From: Pseudomonadota bacterium
Lineage (GTDB): Bacteria; Pseudomonadota; Alphaproteobacteria; Acetobacterales; Acetobacteraceae
DNA: 43,857 nucleotides
Reading direction: 5' to 3'
Assembly (NCBI GenBank): GCA_019351895.1
Contig: JABBOH010000021.1
Span: 1 to 43,857 of the forward strand
Positions 25,289 to 34,166 of this stretch are shown here, piece after piece. Within the stretch, counting starts at the first letter, position 1. The number at the start of each line of letters is the position of its first letter. Made by a program: the position numbers and the translations under genes. Below the pieces are notes generated by a model. That model was not told where the DNA came from, searched no databases, and saw only the letters and a list, made by a program, of their open reading frames with translations.

Positions 25289-26119
25289 TCAGCGGGTGAT
25301 CTGCTTGAAGCGTTTCGTCTGGTCGATGAGGGCACGTTCGCTCGGCAGCCGCTCCATGCTGGAGGCGCCGTAGAAGCCGTGGCAATCGGGGCAGTGGCGC
25401 AGCACATACTGCGCATCCTCGGGCTCGGCAATCGGACCGCCGTGGCAGAGCAGGATAACGTCGGGTCGCACGCGGCGCGCCGCCTCGCCGATCGCGTTGA
25501 TGCGCCCGACGCAGTCGTCGAGCGAGAGCGCCGTGGAGGCGCCGATCGCGCCGCCGGTCGTCAGACCCATGTGGGCGACGATGATGTCGGCGCCGGCCTC
25601 GGCCATGGCGCCCGCCTCATCCGGGTTGAACACATAGGGTGTGGTCAGCAGGTCCTTCGCGCGCGCCGCGCGGATCAACTCCACTTCGAGCGCGTAGCCC
25701 ATGCCGGTTTCCTCAAGACCCGTGCGGAAGGTACCGTCGATGAGGCCGACGGTTGGGAAGTTCTGCACGCCGGAAAAGCCGATGGCGGCGATGTGATCGA
25801 GGAAATGGTCGAAGTGGCAGAACGGGTCGGTGCCGTTGACGCCAGCCAGCACCGGCGTGTGCCGCACCACGGGCAGCACCTCGCGCGCCATCTCGACCAC
25901 GATCTCGTTCGCATTGCCGTAGGCGAGCATGCCGGCGAGCGAGCCGCGCCCGGCCATGCGGTAGCGCCCGGAATTATAGATGACGATGAGGTCGATGCCG
26001 CCGGCTTCCTCGCATTTCGCCGAAAGGCCGGTGCCCGCGCCGCCGCCGAGGATAGGCTGCCGCGCCCGCACCATGGCCTGGAACCGCTCCATGAGAACAC
26101 TGCGACTGATCCGCGGCAT
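25289..26119 (-). CDS. PEP-hydrolase-family TIM-barrel protein (TIM-br_sig_trns)
   Basis: Cytosolic TIM-barrel protein of 276 residues in the phosphoenolpyruvate hydrolase-like family (PF09370 type). Marks: [21 protein letters not shown] at the N terminus (read in two parts), [42 protein letters not shown] and [11 protein letters not shown]. Function is unproven; the PEP-mutase/hydrolase superfamily acts on C-C or C-P bonds next to a carboxylate. The ATG at 26119 has GGAGGAGG upstream, and the larger frame (to 26191) is discarded. It is one base from the stop of the Tm-1-like gene, the same order as the two halves of the plant Tm-1 protein. Confidence 0.88.
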   Translation of the reverse strand: MPRISRSVLMERFQAMVRARQPILGGGAGTGLSAKCEEAGGIDLIVIYNSGRYRMAGRGSLAGMLAYGNANEIVVEMAREVLPVVRHTPVLAGVNGTDPFCHFDHFLDHIAAIGFSGVQNFPTVGLIDGTFRTGLEETGMGYALEVELIRAARAKDLLTTPYVFNPDEAGAMAEAGADIIVAHMGLTTGGAIGASTALSLDDCVGRINAIGEAARRVRPDVILLCHGGPIAEPEDAQYVLRHCPDCHGFYGASSMERLPSERALIDQTKRFKQITR

Positions 26120-26120
26120 G

Positions 26121-27323
26121 TCAAACCTCCTCCAGCACGGCGCGGAACTGCGCGAGCAGCGCCTCCGCGAAAGCCGGATCATTGAGCGCATGCGGCACGC
26201 GGATCAACTGCCGCCGCGGCGTCTGCTCAACCGTCGCCTCCAGAGCCGCGAACAGCGCCTCATCCGCGGCTGGATCGTGGAACGGCATGCCTGGCGCATC
26301 GAGCACCGAAACCCCACCCAGCGGCAGCAGGAACCGCACCGGCCCCTCGCAGCTGTTGAGCTTCTCGCCGATCCACTGCCCCATGCGCGCATTCTCCTCC
26401 GCGGTCGTGCGCATGAGCGTGACCTGCGGATTGTGGACGTAGAGGTTGCGATCCTTGAACTGCGGCGGCACGGTCTCCATCGCGCCGAAGTTGACCATGT
26501 CGAGCGCGCCGCAGGACCCGACATAGGGCAGTCCGGTGCGGGCGATGGCGCCGAAGCGATCCTCGGTGCAGGGAAACACCCCGCCCATCAGCAGGTCGCA
26601 GACCTCCGTTGTCGTCACGTCGATGACGCCCTGCAGAAGCCCCGATTCCGCCAGCTTCTCCATCGACTGTCCGCCGGTGCCGGTGGCGTGGAAGACAAGG
26701 CAATCATGGGTCGGCTCGAGAAGCTCCACGAGGCGGTTCACGCAGGGCGTGGTGACGCCGAACATCGTGACGCCGACCGCGGGCTTGTCCGTAGCCGCCG
26801 CCGGCGGCGGTGTCGCCACCATGCCAGCGATCGCGTGCGCCGCATTGGCGAGCACGGTGCGCGAAATGCGGTTGAGCCCGGCGAGGTCGGTCACCGAATA
26901 CATCATCGCGATGTCGCTCGACCCGACATAGGGTGCGACGTTGCTGGACGCGACGGTCGAGACCAGCAGCTTCGGCGTGCCGATGGGAAGGGCGCGCAAC
27001 GCCGGCGCGACGAGCGCCGTGCCGCCCGATCCGCCGAGCCCGATCACCCCGGCCACGTCATCGAGGCCAAGCATATACGCCTCAAGGGCGACGGCCATGC
27101 CTGCGACGGAGCCACCGCGATCGCCCGTGAAGACCGCGCCGAGGCCGCCAGGATGGCACCCCGCCACCGTCGCCGCCGCGATATCGGGTGTTATGCCATG
27201 ATGCAGTTGCGTTGAAACATCCACCAGCCGAACCGCGAGGCCGCGCGCCGCGATCAGCTGCCGCACATAGGCGAGTTCGGCGCCCTTCGTGCCGCAGGTT
27301 CCGACGACGTAGATCCGACCCAT
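26121..27323 (-). CDS. Tm-1-like ATP-binding domain protein (UPF0261)
   Basis: Soluble protein of 400 residues of the UPF0261 family. Two Rossmann-like halves: the N-terminal half has [28 protein letters not shown] and [22 protein letters not shown] (glycine-rich, nucleotide-binding region), the second half has [28 protein letters not shown] and [14 protein letters not shown]. Tomato Tm-1 contains the same domain and binds ATP there; the bacterial biochemical function is not known. It follows the second ABC ATPase by 12 bases and is one base from the TIM-barrel gene, so it belongs to the catabolic operon. Confidence 0.9.
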   Translation of the reverse strand: MGRIYVVGTCGTKGAELAYVRQLIAARGLAVRLVDVSTQLHHGITPDIAAATVAGCHPGGLGAVFTGDRGGSVAGMAVALEAYMLGLDDVAGVIGLGGSGGTALVAPALRALPIGTPKLLVSTVASSNVAPYVGSSDIAMMYSVTDLAGLNRISRTVLANAAHAIAGMVATPPPAAATDKPAVGVTMFGVTTPCVNRLVELLEPTHDCLVFHATGTGGQSMEKLAESGLLQGVIDVTTTEVCDLLMGGVFPCTEDRFGAIARTGLPYVGSCGALDMVNFGAMETVPPQFKDRNLYVHNPQVTLMRTTAEENARMGQWIGEKLNSCEGPVRFLLPLGGVSVLDAPGMPFHDPAADEALFAALEATVEQTPRRQLIRVPHALNDPAFAEALLAQFRAVLEEV

Positions 27324-27335
27324 GCTCGCCTCCCG

Positions 27336-28418
27336 TCAGCTCGCCAACCGCACTGCTTCCGGCAGCCGCAGCCCGTCGTTGAAGAACACGGCGTGCTCCA
27401 GCCGGCAACGGATAAAAACGGTCGATCCATCGGCGGGCGGCGCGCCGGGCGCGGTCTTCGCCTTCAGCCGTGTCTCTCCGACTGCCAGGCTGAGCAGGTT
27501 CTGCCCGCCGATGGTGATGCTGGACCGGATGATCCGCGCCGGCACGGCATCCTCGGACGGGGCGGCCAGAACATCGACATGCTCGGGCCTGATGCCGAGC
27601 GAGACCTCGCCCAATGTCAGCGCGGGAAAGGCGAGTGCGCCGGGCAGCACATCGAAGCGGATGGTGCCGTTCTCGCGGCCGCGCGGCATGACGAAGTTCA
27701 TGCCCGGATTGCCGAGGAACCAGCCGCCGAAGCGGCTCTCCGGCTTGTCGTACATCACGTGTGGCGGCGCGCATTGCGAGATGCGGCCGGACTGCATGAG
27801 CGCGATCTGGTCGGCGAGCGTCATCGCTTCGGTCTGGTCATGCGTGACGTAGATGACGGTCTGCTTGAGGCGCGCTCGAAACTCCTTGAAGGCGCGGATG
27901 AGCGCGAGCTTCGCATGCACCTCCACATTCGTCGTCGGCTCATCGAACAGGATGACATCGCACCGGCGTGCGATGGCTCGCCCGACCGCCACCTTCTGCC
28001 GCGTGCCGATGTCGAGATCGCCGATGTGCTTATGACGCTCGCCGGTGAGTTGCAGAACCTCCAGCACCTCGTCGGCGCGGCGGCGGCACTCCGCCGCCGA
28101 CAGCTTGCGGTCCCGCCGCAGCGGAAGCTCGATGTTCTCGATGACGCTCAATGTGCGGTACATCACGGGATACTGGAACACCATGGCGACATCGCGCTTG
28201 CCGGGCGGCAGATGCGTCATCTCCCGCTGGCCGAAGTTGATGCTGCCGGTGGTGGGCATCTCCAATCCGGCGATCATCCGCATGAGCGTCGTCTTGCCAC
28301 ATCCCGAAGGGCCGAGGAGACAGGTCACCGTGCCTTCGGGAAAGACGGTAGTAATGTCATCCACCGCCTTGAAGGCGCCGAAGACGCGCGAAAGATGGGT
28401 CAGCCGGATGTCAGGCAT
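27336..28418 (-). CDS. Carbohydrate-type ABC transporter ATPase 2, with degenerate signature motif
   Basis: MalK-like ATPase, 360 residues. The ATG at 28418 (MPDIRL) is preceded by GGGGAGG at six-base spacing; the frame overlaps the previous gene by eight bases. Intact: Walker A GPSGCGKTT (36-44), Q-loop FQYP, Walker B Glu160 (LFDEP) and H-loop His193 (VTHDQ). Altered: the LSGGQ signature reads LDIGT (135-139) and the D-loop reads TNVEV instead of SNLDA. A C-terminal regulatory TOBE/OB domain covers about residues 240-355. It is expected to pair with ATPase 1, whose defects are the mirror image. Substrate is set by the binding protein. Confidence 0.9.
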   Translation of the reverse strand: MPDIRLTHLSRVFGAFKAVDDITTVFPEGTVTCLLGPSGCGKTTLMRMIAGLEMPTTGSINFGQREMTHLPPGKRDVAMVFQYPVMYRTLSVIENIELPLRRDRKLSAAECRRRADEVLEVLQLTGERHKHIGDLDIGTRQKVAVGRAIARRCDVILFDEPTTNVEVHAKLALIRAFKEFRARLKQTVIYVTHDQTEAMTLADQIALMQSGRISQCAPPHVMYDKPESRFGGWFLGNPGMNFVMPRGRENGTIRFDVLPGALAFPALTLGEVSLGIRPEHVDVLAAPSEDAVPARIIRSSITIGGQNLLSLAVGETRLKAKTAPGAPPADGSTVFIRCRLEHAVFFNDGLRLPEAVRLAS

Positions 28419-29490
28419 GCGCCGCCTCCCCGCCACGGCCGAGAAGCGCGCCGGTGGCGCGGTCGTAGACCAGCAGGCCCCCGGCGCTCACCGCGAACGG
28501 AAACGGCGAGCCCATGTCGAGATGCGCGACGCTCGGCGACGGCACAGAGGTCACCAGCGTCTCGCCGCCGGCATCGAAGTAGACCACGCATTCGGCGCCG
28601 ATGTTCTCCATCAGGCGGATGGTGGCGGGCGCGCCATCCGGACGGTGCAGGATATGCTCGGGCCGCGCCGCGACCGCCACGTCGCCGACGAAGTTGGTCG
28701 GCCGGTCCATGCGGAAATCGACGATGCCGGTACGGCAGAGCCCGCCCGCCTCCAGCCGTCCGGGCAGCACGTTGCAGCGCGGGAAGCCGACAAGCTCGGC
28801 GGCGCGCAGGTGCCGCGGCTGTTGATAGAGCGCGGCCGCCGCATTGGCGTCGATGACATGACCGGCATCGAGCACGATGAGATCCTCGGCCATGGTCAAG
28901 GCTTCCAGACTATCGGAGGTGACGTAGAGGAAGGTGGCGTTGAGCTCTCCCCGCATGTCCTTGAGGTCCTCCATCAAGCTCTCGCGGAGCTTGAAGTCGA
29001 GGCCGACCAGCGGATCGTCGAGCAGGAACAGATCGGCGTTCTTGAGCATGCCGCGTGCGATGGCGGTCCGCTGCTTTTCGCCGCCGCTGAGCTGGGCAGG
29101 CCGCTTCCTGAGCAGCGGCCGGATGCGCAGGATGTCCGCCACCTGATCGACCCGGCGCTCGATCTCGCTGCGCCCGACCCTCTGGAGCGCCAGCGGATAG
29201 GCGATATTGTCGAAGACGCTGACATGCGGGAAGAGCGCGAAGGACTGCGGGACGTAGCCGATGCGGCGCTCGGCGGCCGGCACATCGGTGATGTCACGGT
29301 CATTGATGAGGATGCGGCCTCGGCTCGGCTGCTCCAGCCCCACCAGCAGGCGCAGCAGAACCGACTTGCCCGCGGCAGGCGGGCCGCAGACCACGGTCAG
29401 GCTCTGCGATGCGATCTCCACTGTGACATCCTTGAGGGCATGGATGTCCCGATAGTGGCGGCTGACGCCTTGAAGCCGGACGCTGCTCAT
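28411..29490 (-). CDS. Carbohydrate-type ABC transporter ATPase 1, with degenerate catalytic residues
   Basis: MalK-like ATPase, 359 residues, with a C-terminal OB/TOBE region. Walker A (GPPAAGKS, 36-43), Q-loop (VPQSFALF) and signature (LSGGE, 134-138) are intact, but the Walker B catalytic Glu is Asp159 (LLDDP) and the H-loop His is Ser192 (VTSDS). It should therefore hydrolyse poorly at its own Walker site and lend a good signature to ATPase 2. The start overlaps the small membrane-protein gene by four bases. Two different ATPase genes side by side also occur in rhizobial glycerol-type importers. Confidence 0.9.
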   Translation of the reverse strand: MSSVRLQGVSRHYRDIHALKDVTVEIASQSLTVVCGPPAAGKSVLLRLLVGLEQPSRGRILINDRDITDVPAAERRIGYVPQSFALFPHVSVFDNIAYPLALQRVGRSEIERRVDQVADILRIRPLLRKRPAQLSGGEKQRTAIARGMLKNADLFLLDDPLVGLDFKLRESLMEDLKDMRGELNATFLYVTSDSLEALTMAEDLIVLDAGHVIDANAAAALYQQPRHLRAAELVGFPRCNVLPGRLEAGGLCRTGIVDFRMDRPTNFVGDVAVAARPEHILHRPDGAPATIRLMENIGAECVVYFDAGGETLVTSVPSPSVAHLDMGSPFPFAVSAGGLLVYDRATGALLGRGGEAAHA

Positions 29491-29762
29491 CCGCCCAGCC
29501 GCGCGAGGTAAGGGACGAGCAGGATGCCGGCCGCGAAGACGACAGCAATGATCGCGAGCAGCAGAACGGTGAGGCGCAGCGCCCGGCCCAGGCTGGCGTT
29601 GCGCGGCAGGTTACCGACCGCGATGTTGAGGATGGTCGCGGCCATGACGGTGAGAAGCCCGATCTGAAAGAGGCCGAAGCTCCATTGCTGCACGATCAGC
29701 AGGAAGCCCAGCACCATGATGAGGATAAGCGCGAGTTCCGCGCGCGGCACGATCCCGCGCAT
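29487..29762 (-). CDS. Small membrane protein of the ABC operon
   Basis: Unrecognised 91-residue protein with about three hydrophobic segments (LALILIMVLGFLLIVQQW, FQIGLLTVMAATILNIAVG, LTVLLLAIIAVVFAAGILL) and basic residues between (RNASLGRALR). It shares one base with the permease stop and overlaps ATPase 1 by four bases, so it is certainly translated with the transporter. Some other two-ATPase carbohydrate importers carry a small membrane protein at this place, but the tryptophan-rich sequence I associate with DUF2160 is not seen. It may be an accessory transporter subunit. Confidence 0.8.
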   Translation of the reverse strand: MRGIVPRAELALILIMVLGFLLIVQQWSFGLFQIGLLTVMAATILNIAVGNLPRNASLGRALRLTVLLLAIIAVVFAAGILLVPYLARLGG

Positions 29763-30595
29763 CAGACCTCCCCCCGCACGGTGCCGAAGGTCATGCCCAC
29801 CAGCAGATAACGCTGGAAGAAGTACACGACGAGAATCGGCGGCACGATGTAGACGGTCGTGAGCGCAGAGATGAATGTCCAGTCGACGCCGCCATTCGAA
29901 TAAAGGCCGCTCGCCAGCGCCACGGGAATGTTGGAGGTCGAGAGGCCGCCGATGATGTAGTTGAACAGGAACTCGTTCCAGACGAAGATGAAGTTGAAGA
30001 TCGAGGCGGCGATGACGCCCGGCATGACCTGCGGCAGGATGGTGCGGGTGATGATGCGCAACCAGGACGCGCCGTTGATGATGCCCGTCTCATCGAAACG
30101 CGGCGAAACGCCATCGATGAAGCCCTTCAGGATCCAGACCGAGAAGGGGATCGAGAACATCGCATAGAACAGGATCATGCCGGCATAGGTGTCCTTCCAG
30201 CCGAAGGCCACATACATCAGGTAGACGGGCAGGATCGCCGCCGACCCCGGCAGCATGCGGATCGACAGCAGCAGGAACATCAGGAAGTTCGTGCCGCCAG
30301 GCTTGAAGCGGGAGAAGGAGAAGGCGGCCAGGAACGAGACCGCGACCGCAATCAGCACCGAGGCCACCGACAACACGGCGCTGTTGAACAATTCGCGCGG
30401 GAACGCCCGGCTCGAAAAGAGCTTGGCATAGTTCGCGACGGTCGGCGTGAAGATCAGCTTCGGCGGCACGGCGAGGATCTGGTCGCCGGTCTTGAAGGAG
30501 CAAAGGACAATCCAGAGGATCGGCGCGAAGAAGATCAGCGCCACCAGCCACAGCAGCGCATGATAGGCATGTTCCCGCCAGCTCGTGCGCCTCAT
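29762..30595 (-). CDS. Carbohydrate ABC transporter permease (MalG type)
   Basis: Inner-membrane permease, 277 residues from ATG 30595 (MRRTSWRE), which overlaps the stop of the other permease by four bases. A longer open frame to 30982 is discarded. Six hydrophobic segments are visible, beginning ALLWLVALIFFAPILWIVL. The MalG-type EAA loop reads DETGIINGASWLRIITRTILPQ (given in short: motif residues about 185-205). It should form the transmembrane heterodimer with the upstream permease. The final segment ends in a short charged tail. Confidence 0.9.
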   Translation of the reverse strand: MRRTSWREHAYHALLWLVALIFFAPILWIVLCSFKTGDQILAVPPKLIFTPTVANYAKLFSSRAFPRELFNSAVLSVASVLIAVAVSFLAAFSFSRFKPGGTNFLMFLLLSIRMLPGSAAILPVYLMYVAFGWKDTYAGMILFYAMFSIPFSVWILKGFIDGVSPRFDETGIINGASWLRIITRTILPQVMPGVIAASIFNFIFVWNEFLFNYIIGGLSTSNIPVALASGLYSNGGVDWTFISALTTVYIVPPILVVYFFQRYLLVGMTFGTVRGEV

Positions 30596-31566
30596 GGCGA
30601 GGCCTCCCGCCGCTCGCGCCAATGCAGCACGAAGATGAAGGTCGCCGTGAAGGCGATTGAGATCAGCAGCAGGATGACCGCGAGCGCCGAGGAGGAGCCC
30701 ATGTTGAACGCCTCGAAAGCGCGGCGATAGAGCGTCATCGCTACCAGTTGTGTGGTCGAGCCCGGGCCGCCATAGGTCATGTCGTAGATCAGGTCCATGG
30801 TCTTGAAGGCGTCGATGGTGCGGAGCAGAATCCCGAGCATCAGGATGAACTTCCCGTGGTGCAGAACGATCAGCCGCAACCGCTGATGCCAGGCGAGGCG
30901 GTCGATTTCCGCCGCCTCCAGCTCCGCCTTCGGCACCGAGGCAAGGGCCGCCAGCGTCATCAGCACCATAAACGGCGTCCACATCCAGACGTCGACGGCA
31001 AGGACCGCGCCGAAGGCCACGTGGCTGTCACCGAGGAAGTCGACACTGCGGAAGCCCAGACCGCGGATCATGAAGTTGAGCACGCCGAAGGTCGGGTCGT
31101 AGATCAGCCGCCAGAAGGTGCCGGCGGCGACCGGCGTCAGCACCATGGGTGCGAAGAGCATCGTCAGCGCGATGCGTCGTCCCGGCAAGCGGTGGCTGTT
31201 CCAGAACAGCAGGCCGAGCGCCACGCCGAAGATCGTCTCCAGCGCCACCGCGAAGAAGACGAAGATGAAGGTGCGGCTGAGATCGAACCAGATGCCGGCG
31301 TCGTTGAGGATGGTCTGGTAGTTGTAAATTCCGGCGAAGCGCGGCGGGCGGCCACTGGTCAGCGAAAAGCGGTAGAAGCCGAGACCCAGCAGCCAAAGCG
31401 TCGGGATCAGGTTCCAGACGATGAAGAAGATGAGAACCGGGATGAGGAGCAGTAGGGGGAGGACCTCGCGCCGGCCGAGAAACCGCGTGAAGCCATCCCA
31501 CAACCCGTGTCTGGCGGCCGGCGCATCGCGCGTTGGAGTCAAGGCCGCGGGTGCGCCGGTCTCCAT
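30592..31566 (-). CDS. Carbohydrate ABC transporter permease (MalF/UgpA type)
   Basis: Inner-membrane permease of 324 residues with a polar N-terminal tail of about 35 residues and six hydrophobic segments. FLGRREVLPLLLLIPVLIFFI opens the core (given partly). The EAA loop is ELEAAEIDRLAWHQRLRLIVL, matching UgpA/MalF permeases (AEIDGAS pattern changed to AEIDRLA). It begins two bases after the binding-protein stop region and overlaps the second permease by four bases. Specificity cannot be read from it. Confidence 0.9.
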   Translation of the reverse strand: METGAPAALTPTRDAPAARHGLWDGFTRFLGRREVLPLLLLIPVLIFFIVWNLIPTLWLLGLGFYRFSLTSGRPPRFAGIYNYQTILNDAGIWFDLSRTFIFVFFAVALETIFGVALGLLFWNSHRLPGRRIALTMLFAPMVLTPVAAGTFWRLIYDPTFGVLNFMIRGLGFRSVDFLGDSHVAFGAVLAVDVWMWTPFMVLMTLAALASVPKAELEAAEIDRLAWHQRLRLIVLHHGKFILMLGILLRTIDAFKTMDLIYDMTYGGPGSTTQLVAMTLYRRAFEAFNMGSSSALAVILLLISIAFTATFIFVLHWRERREASP

Positions 31567-31568
31567 GC

Positions 31569-33062
31569 CTAGAGCCGGATGCCGCTGCAGGAACCGCTTG
31601 GGGCGTTGTTCGCGGTTCCCTCGTCATACAGAATGCCCTGCTGCCGGCAGGCGATGTATTTCAGCACATGGGCAGGGTCTTTGTACTCGCCTGTCATGTA
31701 GCCGTTCCAACCCTCCTGCTGTGTCGCCAGCATTTCCGCGTAGCGCGGATCATGCCAGAAGTCGCTGCTCCGCTGCAGCATGTATTTGTAGGTGCGGTTC
31801 CACGGGTAGATGTCGTCGAAGCCTGAACTCGTGAGCGTTGCCTTGTCGCAGGGCAGACCGCCGCGCTTGAGGTAGTCGGCAGAGGTCTGGGGCAGGTACC
31901 ACCAGCGCATGAAGTCGAGCGCGACATGCATGTGCTCGGGGTCGTTGAAGGCGTTGATGACCCAGGGCTGGCCGCCGATGATGTAGTTGCGGCGAAGCGT
32001 TCCGCTCGCATCCTTGAAGCCCGGCGGCGGCACGACCATCACCTTGCCCTTCAATGCGTCGGGTACCATCGTGGCGCCGGTCGCAACCCACTGCCACGCG
32101 GCGAAGACCTTGCCCTGCGTAAAGGCGTCGACGACTTCGGCAATGAAGTAGTTGAGTGCGCCCGGGGGGTTCCACTCAAGCATCGACTTGTAGAGTTCCA
32201 TCGCCTTGGCATTGGTCGGCGTATCCATGATCCCCTCGACCTGCCCGGTTTTCGGGTTCCAGATATCGCCGCCCATGCTGCGGATGAAGGAGATCAAGGG
32301 ACAACTCACCGCATCGTATTCACGCGAATACTGCATCGCGATGCCGTAGTGGCCCTTGTCCGGACGATTGAAGAAGGCGACGAGCTTCTTCCAGTCGTCG
32401 AGGTCCATCTTCTCGAAGTCTTCCCAGGTCATCGGCATCGGCGTGCCGTATTTGGCCTTGTAGGCGTCCGCCTCGCCCGGCGCCTCGAGCCAATCCTTGC
32501 GGATGAAGATGCCCTCGATATCGCCGACCTGCGGAAAGCCATAGAGATTGTCGGTGCCATCCGGGTAGACCTGATAGGCGGCGCGCACGACCGGCGCGTA
32601 CCACTCGATGTTGAGCGCCGGATCCTTGGCGATGATGTCGTTGAGCTTGACGATCCACTTCGGCGTCGCGAGCGCGCCGAGCCACTGGCTGTCGCTGATA
32701 ATGATGTTGTATTCCTGGCTCCTCGTCGCGAGGGAGGTTGCCGCCTTCTGGAACAGCTGGCCGAAGGGCGCGCCGGCGAAGGAGAAGGTCACGTCGTATT
32801 TGTAGCGGTCCTTCACATATCGCGCGAAGTCGGGAGACATGTCGACGCCGAGGCTGCTCGGCAACCAACCGGCAACGCCGAGGATCGACATGTGGATGGA
32901 TTTTCCGGCGAGAGGATGCGCATCCTGCGCGCGGGCGATATTCGGCGTGTAGAGCGCGGTCGCACCCAATGCCGCCGCACCGGTCAGCAATGTCCGACGC
33001 GGCAGGACCAGTTTGGTCGGTTGAGCAGAGAGCATAGGCGAAGTCGTTTCTTTCTCAGACAC
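31569..33062 (-). CDS. Extracellular solute-binding protein, family 1, Tat-type signal
   Basis: Periplasmic receptor of 497 residues, longer than most family-1 binding proteins. An internal twin-arginine signal (LPRRTLLTGAAALGATAL, residues about 19-36) is followed by cleavage near ARAQ. The mature part has the family pattern (VKLNDIIAKDP, YGFPQVGDIEGIFIRKDWL, PMTWEDFEKM, VFAAWQWVATGATMVPDAL). It starts at GTG 33062 with AAGGGG upstream. Length and operon partners (two ATPases, small membrane protein, DhaK/DhaL) recall glycerol/polyol-type importers, but the ligand is unknown. A 105-base AT-richer gap before it may carry an internal promoter or processing site. Confidence 0.9.
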   Translation of the reverse strand: MSEKETTSPMLSAQPTKLVLPRRTLLTGAAALGATALYTPNIARAQDAHPLAGKSIHMSILGVAGWLPSSLGVDMSPDFARYVKDRYKYDVTFSFAGAPFGQLFQKAATSLATRSQEYNIIISDSQWLGALATPKWIVKLNDIIAKDPALNIEWYAPVVRAAYQVYPDGTDNLYGFPQVGDIEGIFIRKDWLEAPGEADAYKAKYGTPMPMTWEDFEKMDLDDWKKLVAFFNRPDKGHYGIAMQYSREYDAVSCPLISFIRSMGGDIWNPKTGQVEGIMDTPTNAKAMELYKSMLEWNPPGALNYFIAEVVDAFTQGKVFAAWQWVATGATMVPDALKGKVMVVPPPGFKDASGTLRRNYIIGGQPWVINAFNDPEHMHVALDFMRWWYLPQTSADYLKRGGLPCDKATLTSSGFDDIYPWNRTYKYMLQRSSDFWHDPRYAEMLATQQEGWNGYMTGEYKDPAHVLKYIACRQQGILYDEGTANNAPSGSCSGIRL

Positions 33063-33167
33063 GGCCCATTCCCCTTATATATTCGCCCGCTTATGCGGAG
33101 GCTTTATTCTCTTGGACGCTAACCCGTTATCGTTGCCGTTGCAATCGGCACGCGTTACTCCTATCGA

Positions 33168-34166
33168 CTAGATGCCCCAGCGGAGGGCCGGCGTATGCAC
33201 AGTCGCGTCCCACAGCGCCGCCATCTCGGTATCGAGCGCTGTCACCGTCAACGAACAACCCGCCATGTCCAGCGATGTCACGTAGTTGCCGACGAGCGAA
33301 CGGACCACGGTGACGCCACGCGCCTCCATCTGCGCGCGGGCCGCGTGATACATCACATAGAGTTCCATCAGCGGCGTGCCGCCAAAGCCGTTGACCAGCA
33401 GCAGCGCGCTGCCCGGAGCAGAACCGCTCCCGGCCAGATCGTCGAGGATCGCGGTCACCATGTCCTGCGCCAGCGTGTCGGCGTTGCTGTGCTTCGCGCG
33501 ACGCCGTCCCGGCTCCCCATGGATGCCGACGCCGATTTCGATCTCGTCGTCCGCAAGCTGGAAGGTCGGCTTTCCGGCCGCCGGCACGGTGCAGCTGGTG
33601 AGCGCCACGCCCATCGACCGCGTTGCCTTGTTGACGCGCTCGCCGAGCGCGCGACAGGCCGCGAGATCGTCGCCGCGTTCGGCGGCGGCGCCGACGATCT
33701 TCTCCACGACGACTGTGCCCGCGACGCCACGGCGCCCGTTCGAGAAGGTTGAAACTTCAACGGCGACATCGTCATCCACCAGAACCGCCTCGGTCGTGCG
33801 CCCGGTCTCCATTTCGCGCGCCATGTCGAAGTTCATGACATCGCCCTCGTAGTTCTTGACGATGAACAGAATGCCGGCGCCGCCGTCCACGGCTTCCGCC
33901 GCCGCCATCATCTGGTCCGGGGTGGGCGAGGTGAAGACTTGGCCAGGACAGGCGGCATCCAGCATGCCATGGCCCACGAAGCCGGCATGCAGCGGCTCAT
34001 GCCCGCTGCCGCCGCCGGAGACGAGCGCGACCTTGCCGGGCGTGAGGCGGGCCCGCCGGACGAACTTGCGCTCCTCCCCGAGCGTCACGAGATCGGAATG
34101 GGCGGCCGCAAAGCCGTCGAGGCTTTCTGCCAACACGGACTCAGGCACATTGATGAGCTTCTTCAT
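33168..34166 (-). CDS. Dihydroxyacetone kinase subunit DhaK-like
   Basis: Substrate-binding half of a two-subunit dihydroxyacetone/tetrulose kinase, 332 residues, cytosolic. Family features: GKVALVSGGGSGHEPLHAGFVG, FTSPTPDQ, IVKNYEGDVMNFDMA and GIHGEPG holding the histidine that forms the covalent hemiaminal with the ketose. It overlaps dhaL by four bases. No DhaM or PTS phosphocarrier gene is in the window, so an ATP-dependent or unlinked-DhaM reaction must be asked. Given its partners (epimerase, dehydrogenase) the substrate may be a ketose other than dihydroxyacetone, as in DerK/LerK erythrulose kinases. Confidence 0.92.
   Translation of the reverse strand: MKKLINVPESVLAESLDGFAAAHSDLVTLGEERKFVRRARLTPGKVALVSGGGSGHEPLHAGFVGHGMLDAACPGQVFTSPTPDQMMAAAEAVDGGAGILFIVKNYEGDVMNFDMAREMETGRTTEAVLVDDDVAVEVSTFSNGRRGVAGTVVVEKIVGAAAERGDDLAACRALGERVNKATRSMGVALTSCTVPAAGKPTFQLADDEIEIGVGIHGEPGRRRAKHSNADTLAQDMVTAILDDLAGSGSAPGSALLLVNGFGGTPLMELYVMYHAARAQMEARGVTVVRSLVGNYVTSLDMAGCSLTVTALDTEMAALWDATVHTPALRWGI

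Noticed and set aside
27393-28856. A 487-codon plus-strand frame opposite the two ABC ATPase genes
   Set aside because: Low-complexity, Arg/Asp-rich shadow of ATPase coding sequence; the ATPase motifs on the minus strand are unmistakable.
29487-29762. Small membrane protein as DUF2160
   Set aside because: Position fits, but the tryptophan-rich sequence I associate with that family is absent.
27336-33062. Naming the importer a glycerol transporter (GlpSTPQV)
   Set aside because: Two ATPases and length of the binding protein are suggestive, but no glycerol-3-phosphate dehydrogenase or glycerol kinase is present and ligand residues cannot be assigned.
12409-33147. Repeated CGTTATC 7-mers near edd, MocR and the DhaK-binding protein gap as a regulon motif
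   Set aside because: About five copies are seen, close to what chance gives for a 7-mer on both strands of 44 kb. Only the tightly spaced pair before the MocR gene is kept.
33063-33167. The gap before the binding-protein gene as an attenuator
   Set aside because: Only weak repeats (TGCCG/CGGCA, CCGC/GCGG) and no U-tract; at most a possible internal promoter.
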